A stretch of 64,000 bases of DNA from E44-bin46 sp964354655 (GTDB lineage: Bacteria > Chloroflexota > Dehalococcoidia > Dehalococcoidales > E44-bin46), in NCBI GenBank assembly GCA_964354655.1, contig CAYHAL010000001.1:1-64000 (forward strand). Direction: 5' to 3'. The position numbers and the translations under genes were made by a program. The first letter of the stretch is position 1. Every line of letters starts with the position of its first letter. Below the pieces are notes generated by a model that saw only the letters and a list, made by a program, of their open reading frames with translations, did no database searches and was not told the DNA's origin. Below, piece after piece: positions 7,632 to 15,930 of this stretch.

Positions 7632-7921
7632 CTAAACCAGAGGACGAACTAGCCTGGAAAGACCTTGAAATTGGTTCGATAATAACCGAGCCGGGAAACG
7701 CTAGCCAATACCAAACCGGGGGCTGGAGGACGCAACGACCAATCCTTGATACTAGCAAATGTATAAAGTGTGGGCTGTGTGCCATTTTTTGCCCTGAGGG
7801 GTGTCGGCGGCAGACAGCTGAGGGAAATTTTGACGCTAATTTATTTTACTGCAAGGGGTGTGGTATCTGTGCCTGCGAGTGCTGGACACAAGCCATTACT
7901 ATGGTGGGGGAGGAAGAATGA
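7628..7921 (+). CDS. porD: 2-oxoacid:ferredoxin oxidoreductase, delta (2[4Fe-4S]) subunit
   Basis: 97 residues from TTG 7628, with AGGAGTAGGAG just upstream; ends overlapping the alpha subunit (ATGA). Two ferredoxin motifs, CIKCGLCAIFCPEG and CKGCGICACECW, bind two 4Fe-4S clusters that carry electrons from the thiamine-diphosphate site to external ferredoxin. The N-terminal WKDLEIG...GNASQYQTGGWR is typical of PorD. Confidence 0.93.
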   Translation: MTKPEDELAWKDLEIGSIITEPGNASQYQTGGWRTQRPILDTSKCIKCGLCAIFCPEGCRRQTAEGNFDANLFYCKGCGICACECWTQAITMVGEEE

Positions 7922-9096
7922 CGGCACAAAGAATAGGGATAGAGGTTTCCCGAGCTATCGCTATAGCTGCCAAGCTGGCTAATGTTGATGTCGTTTCTGC
8001 CTATCCCATTACCCCCCAGACTCACATCGTGGAGGACATTGCCGAGCTAGTAGCCGATGGCGAGTTAGACGCCGCTTTTATCCCCGTTGAATCTGAACAC
8101 TCGGCAATGAGTGCCTGCCTTGGAGCGGCAGCAGTTGGGGCAAGAACATTTACTGCCACTGCCGGTCAAGGCTTAGAGCTGATGCACGAGGTTTTATATG
8201 TTGCCTCGGCTATGCGGCTGCCAATAGTTATGGCGGTAGCTAACCGAGCTTTGTCAGCGCCAATAAGCATCTGGGGTGACCATTCTGATGTAATGGCTAC
8301 CCGCGACACTGGCTGGATTCAAATATTTGCCGCCAATGGGCAGGAAGCCTTTGACAATGTGCTCTGTGCCTTCCGCATTGCCGAAGACCAGAGGGTTTTA
8401 CTCCCGGTGATGGTTAACCTGGATGGATTTCACCTAACCCATATGATTGAGCCCATATACATTCCGGAGCAGGGCGAGGTTGACAAATTTCTTCCCCCAA
8501 ATCAGTATCCTTTGCCACTAGACCCTGATAAGCCGATAACTATGGGTGCTTTAGCCCCACCCTACATATATACTGAGGTAAAGAAAGCCCAGCAAGTAAA
8601 TTTAACCGCGGCTAAAGAGGTAATTCTTCAGTGCTGGAAGGAGTTTGGTGACCGCTTTGGTCGTTACTATTCTCCGGTGGAAAGCTATCGTGGTGAAAAG
8701 GCTAAGGTGCTTCTACTAGTAATGGGCAGTTTCAGCGAGACGGCAATGAGGGCTGTAGACAGCTTGCGGGACGAAGGCAAAGAGGTGGGGTTAATAAAAC
8801 TTTGCCTATGGCGCCCCTTCCCCTTTGCTGAAATCCGCCAGGCAGTTAGGGATGCCGAGGTTCTCATTGTACTGGATAGAGCCATTTCCTTTGGTGGACC
8901 CGGTGGACCAGTCTGCTCTGAGATTAGGTCAGCCCTATATAATGAGGACAAGAAGCCGAAGGTGATAGGCTTTGTTGGTGGTTTAGGCGGGAGAGATATT
9001 TTCCCGGATGAATTTAGAGAGATAATCAACCGAGGTATAGAGATTTCACAGACCGGAAGCGAGCAAGAATTTGAAATGTTCGGGGTAAGACAATAA
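7918..9096 (+). CDS. porA: 2-oxoacid:ferredoxin oxidoreductase, alpha subunit
   Basis: 392 residues from ATG 7918, overlapping the porD stop by 4 bases; the open frame extends further upstream but without a ribosome-binding site. AYPITPQTHIVED is the PorA pyrimidine-domain signature; PVESEHSAMSACLGAA and TATAGQGLELMHE follow, and the C-terminal domain (about 265-392) contains LLVMGS and a GGPGGP loop. It forms the catalytic alpha-beta core with PorB. 120 bases separate it from porB, containing a strong hairpin. Confidence 0.95.
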   Translation: MTAQRIGIEVSRAIAIAAKLANVDVVSAYPITPQTHIVEDIAELVADGELDAAFIPVESEHSAMSACLGAAAVGARTFTATAGQGLELMHEVLYVASAMRLPIVMAVANRALSAPISIWGDHSDVMATRDTGWIQIFAANGQEAFDNVLCAFRIAEDQRVLLPVMVNLDGFHLTHMIEPIYIPEQGEVDKFLPPNQYPLPLDPDKPITMGALAPPYIYTEVKKAQQVNLTAAKEVILQCWKEFGDRFGRYYSPVESYRGEKAKVLLLVMGSFSETAMRAVDSLRDEGKEVGLIKLCLWRPFPFAEIRQAVRDAEVLIVLDRAISFGGPGGPVCSEIRSALYNEDKKPKVIGFVGGLGGRDIFPDEFREIINRGIEISQTGSEQEFEMFGVRQ

Positions 9097-9121
9097 GATA
9101 AATAACTTAACATAACTCGAA

Positions 9122-9155
9122 AAACAATTCCTATCTAACCAGATACGAATTGTTT
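9122..9155 (+). other. Intercistronic hairpin between porA and porB
   Basis: AAACAATTC (9122-9130) pairs with GAATTGTTT (9147-9155), then a C-C mismatch, then TATCT/AGATA around an AACC loop: 14 pairs with one mismatch. No T tract follows, so it is more likely an RNA-processing or stabilising stem, or an operator dyad, than a terminator. Confidence 0.55.
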
Positions 9156-9216
9156 CCCTAAAAAATAATTGCAATTTCCAAAGCTAATCAAATAGGATTT
9201 GTTCTTAAAAACAAAA

Positions 9217-10143
9217 ATGGAAAAGTATGCTGTTTTCGTTCCCCGATTGATAACTAGGAAAGAAAACTTTGCCCCTGGTCACCGGGCTTGTGTCGGTTGT
9301 GGTGAAGCTTTAGCGGTAAGACTGGTCTGCAAGGCATTAGGGCAGAACGTAATAATTGTTACTGCCACTGGTTGCATGGAGGTGATTTCAACACCGCTCC
9401 CCTATACCTCTTGGCGTGTTCCCTGGATTCATACCCTGTTTGAGAATGCCGCCGCCACGGCTTCAGGCGTAGAAGCTGGCTTAAAAGTCATCATGCGGAA
9501 GGGGAAACGCTCAGCCAAGGAGATAAACGTGGTGGCGATGGCTGGTGATGGTGGAACCAGCGATATCGGGCTTCAGGCACTATCCGGGGCATTAGAACGA
9601 GGACACGACTTTCTCTACATTTGCTTTGACAACGAAGCCTATATGAATACTGGGATTCAACGCTCTTCATCTACCCCTTACGGCGCCTCAACCACTACCG
9701 CCCCAGCCGGCAAGATGAGCATAGGTCAGGTTACTTGGAAGAAGGATATGCCAGCTATTGCCGCTGCCCACAATATACCTTATGTGGCTACTGCCTGCCC
9801 TAGCTATCCTTTTGATTTGATGGCTAAGGTAGCCAAGGGAGCAGCCATTCGTGGGCCAGCTTATGTCCATATTCTATCGGTCTGCCCCACTGGCTGGAGG
9901 TCAGCGACTGAGTTAACCATCAGGATAGGCCGCCTGGCGGTGGAGACGGGGATATTCCCTCTGTATGAAGTGGAGGATGGCAAATATAAGTTAAACATTG
10001 ATTTACCTCAATTAAGACCGGTTCAAGACTATATGAAATTACAGGGAAGGTTCAGGCATCTGTCTGAGGAAACGATAAAGGAGATCCAGAATAGAGTCAG
10101 TGAGGAATACGCCAAACTTAAGGAGAAAGTAGCGTGCCCCTAG
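9217..10143 (+). CDS. porB: 2-oxoacid:ferredoxin oxidoreductase, beta (TPP) subunit
   Basis: 308 residues from ATG 9217; TTG 9199 is an in-frame alternative and neither has a clear ribosome-binding site. RACVGCGEALAVR carries two cluster cysteines, and GDGGTSDIGLQALSGALER followed by CFDNEAYMNTG forms the thiamine-diphosphate/Mg site (GDG...N). TGIQRSSSTPYGA is typical of PorB. It overlaps the next gene, nuoE-like, by 10 bases, so the oxidoreductase and the flavin/FeS module are one operon. Confidence 0.95.
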   Translation: MEKYAVFVPRLITRKENFAPGHRACVGCGEALAVRLVCKALGQNVIIVTATGCMEVISTPLPYTSWRVPWIHTLFENAAATASGVEAGLKVIMRKGKRSAKEINVVAMAGDGGTSDIGLQALSGALERGHDFLYICFDNEAYMNTGIQRSSSTPYGASTTTAPAGKMSIGQVTWKKDMPAIAAAHNIPYVATACPSYPFDLMAKVAKGAAIRGPAYVHILSVCPTGWRSATELTIRIGRLAVETGIFPLYEVEDGKYKLNIDLPQLRPVQDYMKLQGRFRHLSEETIKEIQNRVSEEYAKLKEKVACP

Positions 10144-10604
10144 AGACGAAACAACTGAGACAGAAGGTGGAATCGATATTAGATAACTACCAGCGTGACA
10201 AGGGGATGTTAGTCTCCATTTTGCAGGATGTTCAGGCAGAATACAATTATCTGCCTGAAGAAGCCCTGGTGGAGGTTAGCCAGACTTTGGGTGCCCCGTT
10301 GAGTCAAGTCTTTAGTGTGGCTACTTTTTTTAAGGCGTTTAGTTTGGAGCCAAGGGGGCGCTACTTAATCAATGTCTGCCTTGGTACGGCGTGTCATGTT
10401 AGGGGGGCGGTTAAGGTTTTAGAGGCGATAGAGCGAGAGCTAGATATTAAAACCGGTGGGACAACCGAAGACCTTAAATTTACTCTAGAGAGGGTCAACT
10501 GCGTTGGATGCTGTGCCCTAGGTCCTGTAGTAGTAATTAATGGGGAGTACCACGGGCAAATGAAGACGGATAAGGTCAAGGCTTTATTAAAGAATTATAC
10601 TTAA
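10134..10604 (+). CDS. nuoE: NuoE/HndA-like [2Fe-2S] subunit
   Basis: 156 residues from GTG 10134, with AAGGAG 8 bases upstream. N-terminal helical bundle, then a thioredoxin-like [2Fe-2S] domain with the CLGTACH...VNCVGCCALGP cysteine pattern. In complex I and in bifurcating hydrogenases and formate dehydrogenases this subunit pairs with the NuoF flavoprotein. It overlaps porB and precedes nuoF-like by 20 bases. Confidence 0.9.
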   Translation: MPLETKQLRQKVESILDNYQRDKGMLVSILQDVQAEYNYLPEEALVEVSQTLGAPLSQVFSVATFFKAFSLEPRGRYLINVCLGTACHVRGAVKVLEAIERELDIKTGGTTEDLKFTLERVNCVGCCALGPVVVINGEYHGQMKTDKVKALLKNYT

Positions 10605-10624
10605 TATTCTGGAAGGAATAGGCG

Positions 10625-12481
10625 TTGAACAGGATAAGTTCCCCTGATGAGCTGGAACGGATAAGAAAATCAATAATTAAGCAGAGGGACCCTAACCAGC
10701 CTTGCATAACAATATGTGGTGGCACAGGTTGCCTTGCTTTAGCGGGTGAAAGGGTAATTACTGCCTTTAAGCAGGAGATTAAACGGCAGCTGTTAGAAAC
10801 TAAGGTAGATGTAAAGATTACCGGTTGCCCGGGTTTATGTGAAAGGGGACCGCTAGTAGTTATTAAGCCACAGAATGTTTTCTATCAGCGGGTAAGAGCA
10901 GAAGATGTCCCTGAGATAGTCTCGGAGACTGTGGTAAAGGGTAACATCATTGATAGGTTACTTTACACTGACCCAGATACCGGCAAGAAAATAATCTACG
11001 AGCCTGAGGTGCCATTCTACAAAAAACAGAAGCGGCTTATTATTGGTAATAATGAGCTAATCGATCCAACTATAATTGATGACTATTTGGCTCTTGGTGG
11101 TTATACTGCTCTGAGTAAGGTTCTTTTCAGGATGTTGCCTAGGGAAGTAATCAAGGAAGTCAAGAAGTCTGGATTGCGGGGGCGCGGTGGTGGGGGATTC
11201 CCCACCGGCATTAAGTGGGAGACTTGCCGGAGGGCAAAAGGCGATATTAAGTATATCATAGGTAATTGTGATGAAGGTGACCCAGGAGCCTTTATGGATA
11301 GGAGCCTGATGGAAGGCAACCCGCATAGTGTTATTGAAGGTATGGTAATAGGTGCTTATGCTATTGGCTCTCACCAGGGCTATATCTATGTTCGTAATGA
11401 GTATCCGCTAGCGGTAAGGAATGTAGGCATAGCTATTAAACAAGCCGAGGAATATGGATTTCTAGGTAAAGATATCTTAGGCTCTGGGTTTGACTTCAGC
11501 ATTAGGATAAATAGGGGCGGTGGGGCTTTTGTCTGCGGTGAGTCCTCAGCGCTCATGGCTTCACTGGAAGGTGAGGTAGGCGAGCCCAGGGCAAAGTATA
11601 TTCATACCGTTGAAAAGGGGTTGTGGGATAAGCCGACTACCCTGAACAATGTGGAGACCTGGGCAAATGTCCCGTTAATAATTAATCGCGGGGCTGACTG
11701 GTACGCTGAAATAGGTACCCCAAAGAGCAAGGGAACCAAGATTTTCTCTTTGGTAGGTAAGGTAAACAACACTGGTTTGGTGGAAGTCCCGATGGGTATA
11801 ACCTTAAGGGAGGTTGTCTATGATGTAGGTGGTGGTATTCGTGGCGGTAAAAGATTTAAAGCTGTCCAGACTGGTGGTCCCTCAGGCGGTGTTATTCCTG
11901 AGGGCTTACTTGATTTGCCAGTAGATTTTGATGAGCTTACCAAAGTGGGCTCTATGATGGGCTCCGGTGGCATGATTGTAATGGATGAGGATAATTGCAT
12001 GGTAGATATCGCCAAGTACTTCATCAGCTTTCTTGAGGGCGAGTCTTGTGGCAAGTGTGTTCCATGTCGTGAGGGGTTAAAGAGGATGAGGGAAATACTA
12101 GCTGATATCACTGAAGGGAGAGGGAAGGATGGGGACGTTGAACTATTGGAGCGCCTTTCGGTGGTATTAATCGATGGCTCACTGTGTGCCCTCGGAACCA
12201 CTGCCCCCAATCCGGTTCTGACTACCATCCATTATTTCCGAGATGAGTATGAGGCTCACATCAGGGACAAAAAGTGCCCGGCTGGTGTCTGTAAGGAGTT
12301 GGTTACCTACCAAATTATCGAGGGGAAATGCCCTGGGTGCGGGCTTTGTGTCAAGGCTTGCCCTGTGGAAGCTATAACCTTCATGGGGAAAAAGAAGCCG
12401 GTTATTTTAGACCAGGGGAAGTGCATCAAGTGTGGGGCTTGCTATGATGTATGTAAGCTTGGTGCCGTAGCCGTAAAGTAA
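10625..12481 (+). CDS. nuoF: NuoF/HndC-like NAD(P)H-binding flavoprotein with extra FeS domains
   Basis: 618 residues from TTG 10625 (AAGGA upstream). Order: N-terminal thioredoxin-like [2Fe-2S] domain (about 25-110; CGGTGCLA...CPGLCERGP), NuoF core with LRGRGGGGFPTG (FMN/NADH) and GNCDEGDPGAFMDR, a 4Fe-4S site ESCGKCVPCREG...CALG, and a C-terminal 2[4Fe-4S] ferredoxin (CPGCGLCVKACP; CIKCGACYDVC). This layout is that of HndC/HydB subunits of electron-bifurcating enzymes, which exchange electrons between NAD(P)H and ferredoxin. No hydrogenase or formate dehydrogenase catalytic gene accompanies it here. Confidence 0.93.
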   Translation: MNRISSPDELERIRKSIIKQRDPNQPCITICGGTGCLALAGERVITAFKQEIKRQLLETKVDVKITGCPGLCERGPLVVIKPQNVFYQRVRAEDVPEIVSETVVKGNIIDRLLYTDPDTGKKIIYEPEVPFYKKQKRLIIGNNELIDPTIIDDYLALGGYTALSKVLFRMLPREVIKEVKKSGLRGRGGGGFPTGIKWETCRRAKGDIKYIIGNCDEGDPGAFMDRSLMEGNPHSVIEGMVIGAYAIGSHQGYIYVRNEYPLAVRNVGIAIKQAEEYGFLGKDILGSGFDFSIRINRGGGAFVCGESSALMASLEGEVGEPRAKYIHTVEKGLWDKPTTLNNVETWANVPLIINRGADWYAEIGTPKSKGTKIFSLVGKVNNTGLVEVPMGITLREVVYDVGGGIRGGKRFKAVQTGGPSGGVIPEGLLDLPVDFDELTKVGSMMGSGGMIVMDEDNCMVDIAKYFISFLEGESCGKCVPCREGLKRMREILADITEGRGKDGDVELLERLSVVLIDGSLCALGTTAPNPVLTTIHYFRDEYEAHIRDKKCPAGVCKELVTYQIIEGKCPGCGLCVKACPVEAITFMGKKKPVILDQGKCIKCGACYDVCKLGAVAVK

Positions 12482-12493
12482 AGGGAGGAAGTA

Positions 12494-13222
12494 ATGGTAA
12501 CATTAACCATTGATGGGCGAGAGGTTCAGGCAGAAGAAGGAGCCGTGATACTGGATGTAGCCAAGGATAATAATATCTATATACCGGCATTATGCTCCCA
12601 CGAAGGGGTCACGCCTTACGGGGCTTGTCGTCTGTGTATGGTGGAGATTAGCCAACGAGGGCGAGAGAGGCTGGTAGCTTCTTGTCTTTATCCGGTGGAA
12701 GAAGGGCTTACGGTAAAAACTAACACTGAGAGGGTTAATGAGGTTCGCCGAATGGTGGCTGAGCTGTTGCTGGCCAGGTGTCCTGATTCGGAAGTAATAC
12801 AGGACTTAGCCAGTAAGCTGGGTGTCGACAAGCCTACTTTCAGATTAGAAGAGGGTAACCGGAAGTGTATTCTCTGTGCCTTGTGTGCCCGGGTGTGCCA
12901 GGAGGTGGTGGGTGTCTCAGCAATTAGTCTAGTCAACCGAGGTGTTGATAGGCGACTGGCTACCCCGTTTGATACGGACTATTCAGAAGCCTGCATTGGT
13001 TGTGGCTCCTGTGTCTATGTTTGCCCAACACACGCCATAACTATGGAGGATACTGGCGAGAGGAGATTGATTAAGTGGCCCCACAACCGGATGGAGTTCA
13101 AGCTTAAGAAGTGTAAAATCTGTGGTAACTACTGGGCTCCCGAAAAACAGATAGAGTATATTGCCAAAATATCAGGTACACTTCCAGAAGAATATGATGT
13201 TTGTCCTAATTGCAGGCAATAA
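12494..13222 (+). CDS. NuoG N-terminal-like / HoxU-like FeS protein
   Basis: 242 residues, ATG 12494 with AGGGAGG. Residues 1-80 form a plant-type [2Fe-2S] domain (CSHEGVTPYGACRLCMVEI). About 115-185 has two 4Fe-4S motifs (CILCALCARVCQ; CIGCGSCVYVCP). The C-terminal tail has a separate CKICGNYW...CPNC four-cysteine site, zinc- or rubredoxin-like. No H-cluster or molybdopterin domain follows, so it is an electron-transfer subunit only. Last gene of the porCDAB-nuoEFG operon. Confidence 0.88.
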   Translation: MVTLTIDGREVQAEEGAVILDVAKDNNIYIPALCSHEGVTPYGACRLCMVEISQRGRERLVASCLYPVEEGLTVKTNTERVNEVRRMVAELLLARCPDSEVIQDLASKLGVDKPTFRLEEGNRKCILCALCARVCQEVVGVSAISLVNRGVDRRLATPFDTDYSEACIGCGSCVYVCPTHAITMEDTGERRLIKWPHNRMEFKLKKCKICGNYWAPEKQIEYIAKISGTLPEEYDVCPNCRQ

Positions 13223-13240
13223 ACCTCACCCACTATTAGC

Positions 13241-13269
13241 TTGACCGTCACTAGGTGGTTTGCTATATT
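13241..13269 (+). promoter_or_regulatory. Promoter of tRNA-Pro
   Basis: TTGACC, exactly 17 bases, TATATT; the -10 ends 8 bases before the mature tRNA 5' end. Confidence 0.7.
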
Positions 13270-13277
13270 TTGGATAA

Positions 13278-13354
13278 CGGGGTGTAGCGCAGATGGCTAG
13301 CGCGCAGCGTTTGGGACGCTGAGGTCGGAGGTTCAAGTCCTCTCACCCCGACCA
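13278..13354 (+). tRNA. tRNA-Pro (TGG)
   Basis: CGGGGTG pairs with CACCCCG; the anticodon loop TTTGGGA gives TGG (Pro, CCA and wobble). The T arm is GGAGGTTCAAGTCCTC. CCA is encoded (13352-13354), unlike the serine and arginine tRNAs of this window. Confidence 0.95.
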
Positions 13355-13459
13355 GTCCCTCTACCAGTCCTTATCTCATTAGTCTATATGCTATAAGCAC
13401 ACAAAGGTGCATATTGAGGCTTCGGTAGAACTTTAGTCAAATGACGCCCATCGATATTG

Positions 13460-14899
13460 TTATGGAGCCAATGCGCTCAAACCGACGCTGATAGCCACTG
13501 AAGCACCGACTGCTCCCAGTATCATCATGACCATAACAAGTACGAACTCCCGAGAGCTAATGATTTGCCTGACCAATTTTGGTACTAGGCCAACTTTAGC
13601 GATAGCCTCCTCAGCCTTTCTCGCTGCTTCAGCCGCCGCCTTCTCGGCTGCCCTTGCTACTCCCTCAGCCGCCGCTTTCGCCTCTCTTGCTACTTCCTCA
13701 GCCGCCGCTTTCGCCTCTCTGGCTGCCTCCTCAGCCCTGAAGCCTGCCCTTGCCGCAGCTTCGGCAGCCTCACCGGCACCTTTAGCAGCCGCCCCAGCGC
13801 CTTTGGCTAGTTCTTCAGCCCTGCTTACCAGCTTATACGTGGCTTGAGTCGCTGCTTCGGTAGCTTCATCCCCAGCTGTGTCAGCTTGCTCGGCTGCCTT
13901 TCGAGTCTTGTCAGCTACCGCAAAACCTCTAGCTGCTGCCTTCTTAGCTTCTGAACCTGCCTCCTCAACTCGCTCAGCAATTACTCCTGATACTTTAGTC
14001 GCTGCCGAAATAGCTTCATCTCCAGCGATTTCTGCTAGCTCGGCTTTCCTGCTTAGCTCCTCGGCTGCTCGGAAAGCACCCGCAGCTGCCTTGTTAGCCT
14101 TCCTACCCGCCCTCTCAGCCTCTGTAGCCGTCTCCGCCGTCAACTGTTTGGCTAACTCAGCGACAGATGTCTTGACCACTTTTGCACTTTCGTCAGCTTG
14201 CTTACCAGCGGCCTCAGCAACTTTGATGGCGGTTTCAACTGCCTCCTTAGCTGCTATAGCTGTCTGTTCAGCTTTTGCCGCTGCTTCCTCGGCTGCCTTA
14301 GCAGCTGCTAAGGCAGCTTCTCTAGCCGCTAGGGCTACTTCTTCAGCCTTAGCCGCAGCTTCTTCCGCAGCGTATTTGGCAGCTCTAGCCGTTTCTTCCG
14401 CCCTTCTAGCCGCTTCCTCGGCTCTTTCGGCAGCTTCCTCGGCTGCTCGACTTGCAGCTCTAGCGGTTTCCTCTGCCCTTCTAGCCGCTTCCTCGGCTCT
14501 TTCGGCAGCTTCCTCAGCTGCTCGGCTCGCTGTCTCGGCAGCAGCTCTGGCAGCTTCCTCGGCTTTTCTTGCTGCCTCTTCAGCTGCTTTCAAGGCTGCC
14601 CGGGCTTTCTCCTCAGCCCTAGCCGCAGCTTCCTTAGCAGCTCTGGTAGCTTCCTCGGCAGCCTCCCCGGCGGCTCTCTTGGCTTCCTCAGCCCTCTTTT
14701 CCGATTCCTTCGATGCTTTGATGGCTGCCTCGGCTGCTGCTATGGATTCCTTAGCTGCTTCCTCAGCCCTTCTCGCCGCTTCCATAGCTAATCTAGTGTT
14801 TTCATCCATCTCATCCAGAATCTGTGGAAGCGGTTTTCTCATTATTTTCGGGGCTTCCTCTGGGTTCCCTTTAGTTGGTTTAACATTTTTGCTAACCAT
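13460..14899 (-). CDS. Ala-rich coiled-coil protein with C-terminal membrane anchor
   Basis: 479 residues, family not recognised. Residues 1-40 are charged and contain the motif PKIMRKPLPQILDEMDE. About 45-440 is a long run of A/E/K/R-rich heptads (units such as AAEEAAERAEEAARRAEE) that must form an extended helix. A hydrophobic segment near the C-terminus (about 450-475, FVLVMVMMILGAVGASVAI) is a likely tail anchor. So a long rod tethered to the membrane with the N-terminus outward or cytoplasmic. A paralogue with the same N-terminal motif but no anchor follows upstream on the same strand (14942-15268). Apolipoprotein/LEA-like similarity is probably compositional. The antisense long frame is a codon-periodicity artefact. 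Confidence 0.85.
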   Translation of the reverse strand: MVSKNVKPTKGNPEEAPKIMRKPLPQILDEMDENTRLAMEAARRAEEAAKESIAAAEAAIKASKESEKRAEEAKRAAGEAAEEATRAAKEAAARAEEKARAALKAAEEAARKAEEAARAAAETASRAAEEAAERAEEAARRAEETARAASRAAEEAAERAEEAARRAEETARAAKYAAEEAAAKAEEVALAAREAALAAAKAAEEAAAKAEQTAIAAKEAVETAIKVAEAAGKQADESAKVVKTSVAELAKQLTAETATEAERAGRKANKAAAGAFRAAEELSRKAELAEIAGDEAISAATKVSGVIAERVEEAGSEAKKAAARGFAVADKTRKAAEQADTAGDEATEAATQATYKLVSRAEELAKGAGAAAKGAGEAAEAAARAGFRAEEAAREAKAAAEEVAREAKAAAEGVARAAEKAAAEAARKAEEAIAKVGLVPKLVRQIISSREFVLVMVMMILGAVGASVAISVGLSALAP

Positions 14900-14941
14900 T
14901 TTTTTCTGCTCCTTTAGGTAAATATTCCTTTCTTTTATTAG

Positions 14942-15268
14942 CTATGGTTTTCCTGAGAGTCTTTTCTCTAAGGCAGCAGCTGCTTCCGTAAGTGCTAACT
15001 TTAATAATTCGGCTAGCTGCATAGCGTTCTTGACTTTTTGCTCAACCTTACCAATGGCTTCGGCAGCGACTCTGGCGGCTTCGTTGGCAGCCTTCTCTCC
15101 AGCCTTGCGGGCTTCCTCTGCCGCTGCTCTAGCGTCTTTAGCTGCCTCATTAGCTGACCTGATACTCTCCTCGATATCATCAAGGATTCGTGGAAGTGGT
15201 TGCGTCATTATTTTTGGGCGTTCCTTGAACCCCTCTACTTCAGGTACATCTTCTCTTCTCTTGGCCAT
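14942..15268 (-). CDS. Short paralogue of the Ala-rich coiled-coil protein
   Basis: 108 residues. The N-terminus (PKIMTQPLPRILDDIEE) matches that of the 479-residue neighbour (PKIMRKPLPQILDEMDE), followed by about 40 residues of Ala/Glu heptads and an amphipathic tail ending EKRLSGKP. It has no membrane segment. First gene of a two-gene minus-strand unit, 42 bases from the larger one. Possibly a soluble partner that zips onto the anchored rod. Function unknown. Confidence 0.8.
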   Translation of the reverse strand: MAKRREDVPEVEGFKERPKIMTQPLPRILDDIEESIRSANEAAKDARAAAEEARKAGEKAANEAARVAAEAIGKVEQKVKNAMQLAELLKLALTEAAAALEKRLSGKP

Positions 15269-15476
15269 CCTTTTTGTCCTCCTTGCGCTATTTTACCACC
15301 AACAACCGCAATTAACAAGACCCACCCTACCTACTATGGCGGTAAGGTCATACAGTGGTTATACTTATGCCTCATTCGTGTCAAACGAACTCTGGCTCTT
15401 ACTATCGGGTGTATACTATAAAGCAAAGTAAGGTTATTGTCAAGGGGAGGGAGATACGGCATCGTTCGTGGTTCTA

Positions 15477-15504
15477 TTGACAATTTGTCTACCCAGAGTA
15501 TCAT
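15477..15504 (+). promoter_or_regulatory. Promoter before lipoprotein gene
   Basis: TTGACA, 16 bases, TATCAT, ending 27 bases before the GTG. The dyad GACA-att-TGTC overlaps the -35. The divergent gap 15269-15530 must also hold the promoter for the coiled-coil pair; I cannot place that one. Confidence 0.55.
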
Positions 15505-15530
15505 ATAAATAAACAGGAGGTGACACTGGG

Positions 15531-15911
15531 GTGAAGACTAAAGGCAAGTGGTTTTTGCTGAGCGGTCTTGTCGCTTTACTGGTTGTTCCGCTTCAAGCTT
15601 GTTACATTGGGAGAACACCACCTTCCCTTACCGAGGTGCAGGCTGTCGTCATAATCCAAGTTTATGCTGTGCCCTACATTGACCAGTACTATGCGGAAAC
15701 ACTAGGGAAGGAAAGCCCTCAACCGTACACGGATATTGGGTACATAACGCCAATCGGAGAATGGGACGCTAAGTATAAGGGTGAAGGCAACTGGAGAATT
15801 GAAGGTACAGTCAAGACTAACAATTTGGGTAATTGCTCAACTATATGGACATTTAATGAGGGCACTGGTGAAGTACGGCTCATAGAGTTTGAGTGTGGCC
15901 AAGCAGGCTAG
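15531..15911 (+). CDS. Small lipoprotein, unknown function
   Basis: 126 residues from GTG 15531, with AGGAGGTGACACTGG before it. Residues 1-23 form a lipoprotein signal peptide: KTKGK then a hydrophobic stretch ending in the lipobox L-Q-A-C with C24. The mature part is a small beta-rich domain (WDAKYKGEGNWRIEGTV; TIWTFNEGTGEVRLIEFEC) that reads like a steroid-transfer/NTF2-like or beta-sandwich fold, but I recognise no family. Two later cysteines (NCS and FEC) could form a disulfide. Confidence 0.8.
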   Translation: MKTKGKWFLLSGLVALLVVPLQACYIGRTPPSLTEVQAVVIIQVYAVPYIDQYYAETLGKESPQPYTDIGYITPIGEWDAKYKGEGNWRIEGTVKTNNLGNCSTIWTFNEGTGEVRLIEFECGQAG

Positions 15912-15930
15912 AACATTAGAGTGAAAAGAG

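Noticed and set aside
10134..13222. NuoEFG-like genes as an [FeFe] hydrogenase or complex I operon
   Set aside because: No H-cluster domain, molybdopterin domain or membrane Nuo subunits; the genes are instead joined to porCDAB.
13878..14921. Long plus-strand open frame (347 codons) opposite the Ala-rich protein
   Set aside because: Composed of Ala/Ser repeats that are the antisense of GCN/GAN heptad codons; no ribosome-binding site, and the minus-strand reading has start, motif and TM tail.
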